From Leptasterias polaris (Eukaryota > Echinodermata > Asteroidea > Forcipulatida > Asteriidae), in contig JAZGTN010000073.1 in NCBI GenBank assembly GCA_037783415.1, positions 5,766,001 through 5,830,000 on the forward strand: a stretch of DNA of 64,000 nucleotides. Reading direction: 5' to 3'. Shown here in pieces: positions 57,514 through 64,000 of the stretch; the first letter of the stretch is position 1, and every line of letters starts with the position of its first letter. Under the pieces are notes generated by a model. It was not told the origin of the DNA. It saw nothing but the letters and a program-made list of their open reading frames with translations, and searched no databases. The translations under genes were made by a program, and so were the position numbers.

Positions 57514-57596
57514 GTCAGCATGGCCGAGCGGTCTAAGGCGCTACGTTCAGGTCGTAGTCTACTCTGTAGGCGTGGGTTCGAATCCCACTCCTGACA
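57514..57596 (+). tRNA. tRNA-Leu-CAG: tRNA-Leu(CAG) copy 44
   Basis: G6C breaks an acceptor pair; interrupted T-run as in copy 24. Confidence 0.75.
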
Positions 57597-57686
57597 AAAA
57601 CGCCTTTTGTTTTCTTAAAAAAGAAGAAGAAAAGCATCAAACAACTTTCACGATTTGTGTTTTAAAACAAAGTTAAGAGATAGCCA

Positions 57687-57769
57687 GTCAGGTTGGCCGA
57701 GTGGTCTAAGGCGCTACGTTCAGGTCGTAGTGTACTCTGTAGGCGTGGCTTCGAATCCCACTCCTGACA
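57687..57769 (+). tRNA. tRNA-Leu-CAG: tRNA-Leu(CAG) copy 45
   Basis: Copy 25 pattern (C16T, C46G, G63C) plus A7T. Confidence 0.62.
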
Positions 57770-57860
57770 AAAACGTTAATTTTTTATTTTTTTTTAAGAA
57801 GAAGAAAGCACACAACAACTTTCACGATTTGTGTTTTAAAACAAGGTTAAGGAACAACCA

Positions 57861-57943
57861 GTCAGGATGGCCGTGCGGTCTAAGGCGCTACGTTCAGGTC
57901 GTAGTCTACTCTGTAGGCGTGGGTTCGAATCCCACTCCTGACA
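57861..57943 (+). tRNA. tRNA-Leu-CAG: tRNA-Leu(CAG) copy 46
   Basis: A14T removes the conserved D-loop adenine (partner of U8). Confidence 0.75.
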
Positions 57944-58031
57944 AAAACGCTTTTTTTTCTTAAAAAAGAAGAAGAAAAGCATCAAACAACTTTCACGATT
58001 TGTGTTTTAAAACAAAGTTAAGAGATAGCCA

Positions 58032-58114
58032 GTCAGGATGGCCGAGCGGTCTAAGGCGCTACGTTCAGGTCGTAGTCTACTCTGAAGGCGTGGCTTCGAA
58101 TGCCACTCCTGACA
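58032..58114 (+). tRNA. tRNA-Leu-CAG: tRNA-Leu(CAG) copy 47, class B2
   Basis: T54A with G63C and C71G; the last two restore the T-stem pair as C-G. Confidence 0.72.
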
Positions 58115-58203
58115 AACACGCTTTTTTTTTCTTAAAAAAGAAGAAGAAAAGCATCAAACAACTTTCACGATTTGTGTTTTAAAACAAAGTTAAGAGATAG
58201 CCA

Positions 58204-58286
58204 GTCAGGATGGCCGAGCGGTCTAAGGCGCTACGTTCAGGTCGTAGTCTACTCTGTAGGCGTGGGTTCGAATCCCACTCCTGACA
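58204..58286 (+). tRNA. tRNA-Leu-CAG: tRNA-Leu(CAG) copy 48, class A
   Basis: Consensus throughout. Confidence 0.93.
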
Positions 58287-58375
58287 AAAACGTTTATTTT
58301 TTCTTAAAAAAGAAGCAGAAAAGCATCAAACAACTTTCACGATTTGTGTTTTAAAACAAAGTTAAGAAACAGCAA

Positions 58376-58458
58376 GTCAGGATGGCCGCGCGGTCTAAGG
58401 CGCTACGTTCAGGTCGTAGTCTACTCTGTAGGCGTGGGTTCGAATCCCACTCTTGACA
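58376..58458 (+). tRNA. tRNA-Leu-CAG: tRNA-Leu(CAG) copy 49
   Basis: A14C in the D loop; C78T leaves a G-U acceptor pair. Confidence 0.72.
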
Positions 58459-58549
58459 AAAACGTTAATTTTTTAATTTTTTTGAAGAAGAAGAAAGCAC
58501 ACAACAACTTTCACGATTTGTGTTTTAAAACAAAGTTAAGGAACAGCCA

Positions 58550-58632
58550 GTCAGGATGGCCGATTGGTCTAAGGCGCTACGTTCAGGTCGTAGTCTACTC
58601 TGTAGGCGTGGGTTCGAATCCCACTCCTGCCA
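58550..58632 (+). tRNA. tRNA-Leu-CAG: tRNA-Leu(CAG) copy 50, class C
   Basis: G15T, C16T and A81C, which breaks an acceptor pair. Confidence 0.65.
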
Positions 58633-58722
58633 AAAATGCTTGTTTTTTTCTTAAAAAAGAAGAAGAAGAGCATAAAACAACTTTCACGATTTGTGTTTTA
58701 AAACAAAGTTAAGAAACAGCCA

Positions 58723-58805
58723 GTCAGGATGGCCGAGCGGCCTAAGGCGCTACGTTCAGGTCGTAGTCTACTCAGTAGGCGTGGGTTCGAATCCCACTCC
58801 TGACA
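58723..58805 (+). tRNA. tRNA-Leu-CAG: tRNA-Leu(CAG) copy 51
   Basis: T19C and T52A, both in loops. Confidence 0.85.
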
Positions 58806-58896
58806 AAAACGTTTATTTTTTATTTTTTTTTAAGAAGAAGAAAGCACACAACAACTTTCACGATTTGTGTTTTAAAACAAGGTTAAGCAACAACCA

Positions 58897-58979
58897 GTCA
58901 GGATGGCCGATTGGTCTAAGGCGCTACGTTCAGGTCGTAGTCTACTCTGTAGGCGTGGGTTCGAATTCTACTCCTGACA
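58897..58979 (+). tRNA. tRNA-Leu-CAG: tRNA-Leu(CAG) copy 52, class C
   Basis: G15T, C16T, C71T, C73T; the T stem keeps G-U pairs but the B box is weakened. Confidence 0.65.
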
Positions 58980-59068
58980 AAAATGCTTTTTTTTTCTTAA
59001 TAAAGAAGAAGAAAAGCATCAAACAACTTTCACGATTTGTGTTTTAAAACAAAGTTAAGAAACAGCCA

Positions 59069-59151
59069 GTCAGGATGGCCGAGCGGTCTAAGGCGCTACG
59101 TTCAGGTCGTAGTCTACTCTGTAGGCGTGGGTTCGAATCCCACTCCTGACA
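59069..59151 (+). tRNA. tRNA-Leu-CAG: tRNA-Leu(CAG) copy 53, class A
   Basis: Consensus throughout. Confidence 0.93.
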
Positions 59152-59240
59152 AAAACGCTTTTTTTTTCTTAAAAAAGAAGAAGAAAAGCATCAAACAACT
59201 TTCACGATTTGTGTTTTAAAACAAAGTTAAGAGATAGCCT

Positions 59241-59323
59241 GTCAGGATGGCCGAGAGGTCTAAGGCGCTACGTTCAGGTCGTAGTCTACTCTGAAGGCGT
59301 GGCTTCGAATGCCACTCCTGACA
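59241..59323 (+). tRNA. tRNA-Leu-CAG: tRNA-Leu(CAG) copy 54, class B2
   Basis: C16A, T54A, with the compensating pair G63C/C71G. Confidence 0.7.
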
Positions 59324-59414
59324 AACACGCTTTTTTTTTTTTTTTTTAAAGAAGAAGAAAAGCATAAAACAACTTTCACGATTTGTGTTTTAAAACAAAG
59401 TTAAGAAACAGCCA

Positions 59415-59497
59415 GTCAGGAAGGCCGAGCGGTCTAAGGCGCTACGTTCAGGTCGTAGTCTACTCTGTAGGCGTGGGTTCGAATCCCACTCCTGACA
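59415..59497 (+). tRNA. tRNA-Leu-CAG: tRNA-Leu(CAG) copy 55
   Basis: T8A removes the near-universal U8; possibly a pseudogene. Confidence 0.68.
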
Positions 59498-59587
59498 ATT
59501 TTTATTTATTTTTTCTTAAAAAAGAAGAAGAAAAGCATCAAACAACTTTCACGATTTGTGTTTTAAAACAAAGTTAGGAAACAGCCA

Positions 59588-59670
59588 GTCAGGATGGCCG
59601 AGCGGTCTAAGGCGCTACGTTCAGGTCGTAGTCTATTCTGTAGGCGTGGGTTCGAATCCCACTCCTGACA
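59588..59670 (+). tRNA. tRNA-Leu-CAG: tRNA-Leu(CAG) copy 56
   Basis: C49T gives a G-U pair in the variable arm; shared with copies 64 and 78. Confidence 0.88.
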
Positions 59671-59774
59671 AAAACGTTTATTTTTTATTTTTTTTAAAGA
59701 AGAAGAAAGAACACAAAAACTTTCACGATTTGTGTTTTAAAACAAGGTTAAGGAACAGCCAGTCAGGATGGCCA

Positions 59775-59857
59775 GTCAGGATGGCCGATTGGTCTAAGGC
59801 GCTACGTTCAGGTCGTAGTCTACTCTGTAGGCGTGGGTTCGAATCCCACTCCTGACA
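59775..59857 (+). tRNA. tRNA-Leu-CAG: tRNA-Leu(CAG) copy 57, class D1
   Basis: 13-bp repeat of the gene start at 59762; G15T and C16T but stems intact. Confidence 0.75.
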
Positions 59858-59947
59858 AAAACGTTTATTTTTTATTTTTTTTAAGAAGAAGAAAGCACAC
59901 AACAACTTTCACGATTTGTGTTTTAAAACAAGGTTAAGGAACAGCCA

Positions 59948-60030
59948 GTCAGGATGGCCGAGCGGTCTAAGGCGCTACGTTCAGGTCGTAGTCTACTCTG
60001 TAGGCGTGGGTTCGAATCCCACTCCTGACA
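59948..60030 (+). tRNA. tRNA-Leu-CAG: tRNA-Leu(CAG) copy 58, class A
   Basis: Consensus, behind the AAGGTTAAGGAACAGCC type of flank. Confidence 0.93.
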
Positions 60031-60120
60031 AAAACGCTTTTTTTTTTCTTAAAAAAGAAGAAGAAAAGCATCAAACAACTTTCACGATTTGTGTTTTAAA
60101 ACAAAGTTAAGAAACAGCCA

Positions 60121-60203
60121 GTCAGGATGGCCGAGCGGTCTAAGGCGCTACGTTCAGGTCGTAGTCTACTCTGTAGGCGTGGGTTCGAATCCCACTCCTG
60201 ACA
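60121..60203 (+). tRNA. tRNA-Leu-CAG: tRNA-Leu(CAG) copy 59, class A
   Basis: Consensus throughout. Confidence 0.93.
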
Positions 60204-60291
60204 AAAACGCTTTTTTTTCTTAAAAAAGAAGAAGAAAAGCATCAAACAACTTTCACGATTTGTGTTTTAAAACAAAGTTAAGAGATAGCCA

Positions 60292-60374
60292 GTCAGGATG
60301 GCCGAGAGGTCTAAGGCGCTACGTTCAGGTCGTAGTCTACTCTGAAGGCGTGGCTTCGAATGCCACTCCTGACA
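60292..60374 (+). tRNA. tRNA-Leu-CAG: tRNA-Leu(CAG) copy 60, class B2
   Basis: Same sequence as copy 54. Confidence 0.7.
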
Positions 60375-60465
60375 AACACGCTTTTTTTTATTTTTTTTAA
60401 AGAAGAAGAAAAGCATAAAACAACTTTCACGATTTGTGTTTTAAAACAAAGTTAAGAGATAGCCA

Positions 60466-60548
60466 GTCAGGATGGTCGAGCGGTCTAAGGCGCTACGTTC
60501 AGGTCGTAGTCTACTCTGAAGGCGTGGCTTCGAATCCCACTCGTGACA
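60466..60548 (+). tRNA. tRNA-Leu-CAG: tRNA-Leu(CAG) copy 61, class B
   Basis: Class B plus C11T in the D stem and A box. Confidence 0.62.
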
Positions 60549-60637
60549 AAAACGCTTTTTTTTTCTTAAAAAAGAAGAAGAAAAGCATCAAACAACTTTC
60601 ACGATTTGTGTTTTAAAACAAAGTTAAGAAACAGCCA

Positions 60638-60720
60638 GTCAGGATGGCCGAGCGGTCTAAGGCGCTACGTTCAGGTCGTAGTCTACTCTGTAGGCGTGGG
60701 TTCGAATCCCACTCCTGACA
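60638..60720 (+). tRNA. tRNA-Leu-CAG: tRNA-Leu(CAG) copy 62, class A
   Basis: Consensus throughout. Confidence 0.93.
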
Positions 60721-60811
60721 AAAACGTGTTTTTTTTTTCTTAAAAAAGAAGAAGAAAAGCATAAAACAACTTTCACGATTTGTGTTTTAAAACAAGGTTA
60801 AGGAACAGCCA

Positions 60812-60894
60812 GTCAGGATGGCCGAGCGGTCTAAGGCGCAACGTTCAGGTCGTAGTCTACTCTGTAGGCGTGGGTTCGAATCCCACTCCTGACA
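60812..60894 (+). tRNA. tRNA-Leu-CAG: tRNA-Leu(CAG) copy 63
   Basis: T29A alone: an A-A mismatch in the anticodon stem. Confidence 0.75.
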
Positions 60895-60983
60895 AAAACG
60901 CTTTTTTTTTCTTAAAAAAGAAGAAGAAAAGCATCAAACAACTTTCACGATTTGTGTTTTAAAACAAAGTTAGGAAACAGCCA

Positions 60984-61066
60984 GTCAGGATGGCCGAGCG
61001 GTCTAAGGCGCTACGTTCAGGTCGTAGTCTATTCTGTAGGCGTGGGTTCGAATCCCACTCCTGACA
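60984..61066 (+). tRNA. tRNA-Leu-CAG: tRNA-Leu(CAG) copy 64
   Basis: C49T, as copy 56. Confidence 0.88.
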
Positions 61067-61170
61067 AAAACGTTTATTTTTTATTTTTTTTAAAGAAGAA
61101 GAAAGAACACAAAAACTTTCACGATTTGTATTTTAAAACAAGGTTAAGGAACAGCCAGTCAGGATGGCCA

Positions 61171-61253
61171 GTCAGGATGGCCGATTGGTCTAAGGCGCTA
61201 CGTTCAGGTCGTAGTCTACTCTGTAGGCGTGGGTTCGAATCCCACTCCTGACA
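61171..61253 (+). tRNA. tRNA-Leu-CAG: tRNA-Leu(CAG) copy 65, class D1
   Basis: As copy 57; the upstream flank reads TTTGTATTTTAAAAC, shared only with copy 79. Confidence 0.75.
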
Positions 61254-61343
61254 AAAACGTTTATTTTTTATTTTTTTTAAGAAGAAGAAAGCACACAACA
61301 ACTTTCACGATTTGTGTTTTAAAACAAGGTTAAGGAACAGCCA

Positions 61344-61426
61344 GTCAGGATGGCCGAGCGGTCTAAGGCGCTACGTTCAGGTCGTAGTCTACTCTGTAGG
61401 CGTGGGTTCGAATCCCACTCCTGACA
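61344..61426 (+). tRNA. tRNA-Leu-CAG: tRNA-Leu(CAG) copy 66, class A
   Basis: Consensus; downstream AAAAACTC variant shared with copy 80. Confidence 0.93.
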
Positions 61427-61516
61427 AAAACTCTTTTTTTTTTCTTAAAAAAGAAGAAGAAAAGCATCAAACAACTTTCACGATTTGTGTTTTAAAACAA
61501 AGTTAGGAAACAGCCA

Positions 61517-61599
61517 GTCAGGATGGCCGAGCGGTCTAAGGCGCTACGTTCAGGTCGTAGTCTACTCTGTAGGCGTGGGTTCGAATCCCACTCCTGACA
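61517..61599 (+). tRNA. tRNA-Leu-CAG: tRNA-Leu(CAG) copy 67, class A
   Basis: Consensus throughout. Confidence 0.93.
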
Positions 61600-61703
61600 A
61601 AAACGTTTATTTTTTTTTTTTTTTAAAGAAGAAGAAAGAACACAAAAACTTTCACGATTTGTGTTTTAAAACAAGGTTAAGGAACAGCCAGTCAGGATGG
61701 CCA

Positions 61704-61786
61704 GTCAGGATGGCCGATTGGTCTAAGGCGCTACGTTCAGGTCGTTGTCTACTCTGTAGGCGTGAGTTCGAATCCCACTCCTGACA
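61704..61786 (+). tRNA. tRNA-Leu-CAG: tRNA-Leu(CAG) copy 68, class D1
   Basis: G15T, C16T, A43T (anticodon-stem mismatch) and G62A (T-stem mismatch). Confidence 0.62.
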
Positions 61787-61875
61787 AAAACGCTTTTTTT
61801 TTCTTAAAAAAGAAGAAGAAAAGCATCAAACAAATTTCACGATTTGTGTTTTAAAACAAAGTTAAGAAACAGCCA

Positions 61876-61958
61876 GTCAGGATGGCCGAGCGGTCTAAGG
61901 CGCTACGTTCAGGTCGTAGTCTACTCTGTAGGCGTGGGTTCGAATCCCACTCCTGACA
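61876..61958 (+). tRNA. tRNA-Leu-CAG: tRNA-Leu(CAG) copy 69, class A
   Basis: Consensus; AAAAAGGTG flank. Confidence 0.93.
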
Positions 61959-62047
61959 AAAAGGTGTTTTTTTTCTTAAAAAAGAAAAAGAAAAGCATAA
62001 AACAACTTTCACGATTTGTGTTTTAAAACAAAGTTAAGAGATAGCCA

Positions 62048-62130
62048 GTCAGGATGGTCGAGCGGTCTAAGGCGCTACGTTCAGGTCGTAGTCTACTCTG
62101 AAGGCGTGGCTTCAAATCCCACTCGTGACA
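62048..62130 (+). tRNA. tRNA-Leu-CAG: tRNA-Leu(CAG) copy 70, class B
   Basis: Copy 61 pattern plus G67A in the T loop and B box; likely pseudogene. Confidence 0.58.
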
Positions 62131-62219
62131 AAAACGCTTTTTTTTTCTTAAAAAAGAAGAAGAAAAGCATCAAACAACTTTCACGATTTGTGTTTTAAAA
62201 CAAAGTTAAGAAACAGCCA

Positions 62220-62302
62220 GTCAGGATGGCCGAGCGGTCTAAGGCGCTACGTTCAGGTCGTAGTCTACTCTGTAGGCGTGGGTTCGAATCCCACTCCTGA
62301 CA
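62220..62302 (+). tRNA. tRNA-Leu-CAG: tRNA-Leu(CAG) copy 71, class A
   Basis: Consensus throughout. Confidence 0.93.
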
Positions 62303-62393
62303 AAAACGCTTCTTTTTTTTCTTAAAAAAGAAGAAGAAAAGCATCAAACAACTTTCACGATTTGTGTTTTAAAACAAAGTTAAGAAACAGCCA

Positions 62394-62476
62394 GTCAGGA
62401 TGGCCGAGCCGTCTAAGGCGCTACGTTCAGGTCGTAGTCTACTCTGTAGGCGTGGGTTCGAATCCCACTCCTGACA
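62394..62476 (+). tRNA. tRNA-Leu-CAG: tRNA-Leu(CAG) copy 72
   Basis: G17C in the conserved D-loop GG; shared with copy 74. Confidence 0.78.
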
Positions 62477-62566
62477 AAAATGCTTTTTTTTTTCTTAAAA
62501 AAGAAGAAGAAAAGCATAAAACAACTTTCACGATTTGTGTTTTAAAACAAAGTTAAGAAACAGCCA

Positions 62567-62649
62567 GTCAGGATGGCCGAGCGGTCTAAGGCGCTACGTT
62601 CAGGTCGTAGTCTACTCTGTAGGCGTGGGTTCGAATCCCACTCCTGACA
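62567..62649 (+). tRNA. tRNA-Leu-CAG: tRNA-Leu(CAG) copy 73, class A
   Basis: Consensus throughout. Confidence 0.93.
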
Positions 62650-62738
62650 AAAATGCTTTTTTTTTCTTAAAAAAGAAGCAGAAAAGCATCAAACAACTTT
62701 CACGATTTGTGTTTTAAAACAAAGTTAAGAAACAGCCA

Positions 62739-62821
62739 GTCAGGATGGCCGAGCCGTCTAAGGCGCTACGTTCAGGTCGTAGTCTACTCTGTAGGCGTGG
62801 GTTCGAATCCCACTCCTGACA
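62739..62821 (+). tRNA. tRNA-Leu-CAG: tRNA-Leu(CAG) copy 74
   Basis: G17C, as copy 72. Confidence 0.78.
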
Positions 62822-62909
62822 AAAACGCTTTTTTTTCTTAAAAAAGAAGAAGAAAAGCATAAAACAACTTTCACGATTTGTGTTTTAAAACAAAGTTAAG
62901 AAACAGCAA

Positions 62910-62992
62910 GTCAGGATGGCCGAGCGGTCTAAGGCGCTACGTTCAGGTCGTAGTCTACTCTGTAGGCGTGGGTTCGAATCCCACTCCTGACA
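62910..62992 (+). tRNA. tRNA-Leu-CAG: tRNA-Leu(CAG) copy 75, class A
   Basis: Consensus; the flanking base pair before it reads CA instead of CC. Confidence 0.93.
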
Positions 62993-63080
62993 AAAACGCT
63001 TTTTTTTCTTTAAAAAGAAGAAGAAAAGCATCAAACAACTTTCACGATTTGTGTTTTAAAACAAAGTTAAGAAACAGCCA

Positions 63081-63163
63081 TTCAGGATGGCCGAGCGGTC
63101 TAAGGCGCAACGATCAGGTCGTAATCAACTCTGTAGGCGTGGGTTCGAATCCCACTCCTGACA
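63081..63163 (+). tRNA. tRNA-Leu-CAG: tRNA-Leu(CAG) copy 76
   Basis: G1T, T29A, T33A, G44A, T47A: the acceptor, anticodon and variable stems are all damaged. The most degraded copy; likely pseudogene. Confidence 0.55.
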
Positions 63164-63254
63164 AATACGTTAATTTTTTATTTTTTTTTAAGAAGAAGAA
63201 AGCACACAACAACTTTCACGATTTGTGTTTTAAAACAAGGTTAAGGAACAGCCA

Positions 63255-63337
63255 GTCAGGATGGCCGAGCGGTCTAAGGCGCTACGTTCAGGTCGTAGTC
63301 TACTCTGTAGGCGTGGGTTCGAATCCCACTCCTGACA
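63255..63337 (+). tRNA. tRNA-Leu-CAG: tRNA-Leu(CAG) copy 77, class A
   Basis: Consensus throughout. Confidence 0.93.
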
Positions 63338-63425
63338 AAAACGCTTTTTTTTCTTTAAAAAGAAGAAGAAAAGCATCAAACAACTTTCACGATTTGTGTT
63401 TTAAAACAAAGTTAAGAAACAGCCA

Positions 63426-63508
63426 GTCAGGATGGCCGAGCGGTCTAAGGCGCTACGTTCAGGTCGTAGTCTATTCTGTAGGCGTGGGTTCGAATCCCAC
63501 TCCTGACA
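63426..63508 (+). tRNA. tRNA-Leu-CAG: tRNA-Leu(CAG) copy 78
   Basis: C49T, as copies 56 and 64. Confidence 0.88.
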
Positions 63509-63612
63509 AAAACGTTTATTTTTTATTTTTTTTAAAGAAGAAGAAAGAACACAAAAACTTTCACGATTTGTATTTTAAAACAAGGTTAAGGAACAGCCAG
63601 TCAGGATGGCCA

Positions 63613-63695
63613 GTCAGGATGGCCGATTGGTCTAAGGCGCTACGTTCAGGTCGTAGTCTACTCTGTAGGCGTGGGTTCGAATCCCACTCCTGACA
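63613..63695 (+). tRNA. tRNA-Leu-CAG: tRNA-Leu(CAG) copy 79, class D1
   Basis: Counterpart of copy 65, including the TTTGTATTTTAAAAC flank; 13-bp repeat at 63600. Confidence 0.75.
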
Positions 63696-63785
63696 AAAAC
63701 GTTTATTTTTTATTTTTTTTAAGAAGAAGAAAGCACACAACAACTTTCACGATTTGTGTTTTAAAACAAGGTTAAGGAACAGCCA

Positions 63786-63868
63786 GTCAGGATGGCCGAG
63801 CGGTCTAAGGCGCTACGTTCAGGTCGTAGTCTACTCTGTAGGCGTGGGTTCGAATCCCACTCCTGACA
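63786..63868 (+). tRNA. tRNA-Leu-CAG: tRNA-Leu(CAG) copy 80, class A
   Basis: Consensus; counterpart of copy 66. Confidence 0.93.
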
Positions 63869-63958
63869 AAAACTCTTTTTTTTTTCTTAAAAAAGAAGAA
63901 GAAAAGCATCAAACAACTTTCACGATTTGTGTTTTAAAACAAAGTTAGGAAACAGCCA

Positions 63959-64000
63959 GTCAGGATGGCCGAGCGGTCTAAGGCGCTACGTTCAGGTCGT
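63959..64000 (+). tRNA. tRNA-Leu-CAG: tRNA-Leu(CAG) copy 81, cut by the window end
   Basis: The first 42 nt match the consensus; the array runs on past the window. Confidence 0.9.

Larger units (their letters stand above)
50022..64000 (+). repeat. Tandem array of tRNA-Leu(CAG) genes, 81 units, continuing past the window
   Basis: The monomer is an 83-nt class II tRNA-Leu gene plus an ~89-bp spacer; mean period 174 bp (171-187). The gene has a 7-bp acceptor stem (GTCAGGA/TCCTGAC), anticodon stem CTACG/CGTAG with loop TTCAGGT (anticodon CAG), variable arm CTAC-TCT-GTAG, T arm GTGGG/CCCAC and no intron. Internal A box (TGGCCGAGCGG) and B box (GGTTCGAATCC) are present. A T-run starts about 8 nt downstream and a TTTTAAAAC element lies about 30 nt upstream. 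Spacers come in two types: the CGCTTTTTTTTTC/AAAGCATCAAAC type, and the CGTTTATTTTTTATT/AAAGCACACAAC type whose flank reads AAGGTTAAGGAACAGCC. Classes used in copy entries (linear numbering 1-83): A = consensus; B = T54A, G63C, C78G; B1 = T54A, G63C; B2 = T54A, G63C, C71G; C = G15T, C16T; D = C plus T29A and T47A behind a 13-bp repeat of the gene start; D1 = C changes behind the same 13-bp repeat. 28 copies are class A. Confidence 0.98.

Noticed and set aside
50300..63948. Dozens of 60-176-residue + strand frames and a few - strand frames across the array
   Set aside because: They are the tRNA gene and spacer read as codons (for example GLRRYVQVVVYS on the + strand and EWDSNPRL on the - strand). 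They repeat with the array period, and such products are common false predictions over tRNA-Leu genes.
50022..64000. CRISPR-like direct repeat array
   Set aside because: The repeats are 83-nt tRNA genes with conserved spacers in a eukaryotic genome; there are no unique spacers and no cas genes.

Overview
This is eukaryotic nuclear DNA. Genes are split by GT-AG introns, intergenic DNA is AT-rich and packed with short inverted-repeat elements, tRNA-derived SINEs, a CR1/L2-like LINE 3' end and microsatellites. No bacterial operon or phage signal is present. Gene content (an M13 metallopeptidase, a cationic amino acid transporter, an FNDC4/5-like membrane protein) and the type of dispersed repeats suggest a marine invertebrate deuterostome, most likely an echinoderm such as a sea star. 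The organism is inferred from repeat style and is not proven.

Layout, all genes on the + strand. (1) 1-4343: the last eight exons of a neprilysin-like (M13) zinc peptidase, with both zinc motifs and the C-terminal Cys-x-x-Trp. (2) 5685-28245: a complete four-exon gene for a 659-residue SLC7A cationic amino acid transporter. Its 19.2-kb first intron (5938-25118) holds many mobile elements: a 1.56-kb hAT-like element, a 371-bp fold-back element, a SINE, a LINE end and several hairpins. (3) 28.3-45.9 kb: no gene recognised; many inverted-repeat elements, a 331-bp TTG/CTG repeat and tandem CRE-like repeats. (4) 45947-46780: the last two recognised exons of an FNDC4/5 (irisin precursor)-like type I membrane protein, with its signal-peptide exon not found. 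(5) 50022 to the window end: a tandem array of tRNA-Leu(CAG) genes.

The array is the outstanding feature. I count 80 complete copies of an 83-nt tRNA-Leu(CAG) gene plus one cut by the window edge, all on the + strand, with a mean spacing of 174 bp. Each unit carries its own A box, B box and downstream T-run, so each could be a Pol III unit. Twenty-eight copies are identical over all 83 nt. The rest fall into recurring variant classes laid out in a higher-order pattern, including a ~3.1-kb block of 18 units duplicated side by side. One class carries a T-stem mismatch, and three copies carry a second change that restores the pair. The CAG anticodon is intact in every copy. The array behaves like a satellite whose monomer is a tRNA gene, and it continues beyond the window.

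The three protein genes show no evident functional link to each other or to the array.
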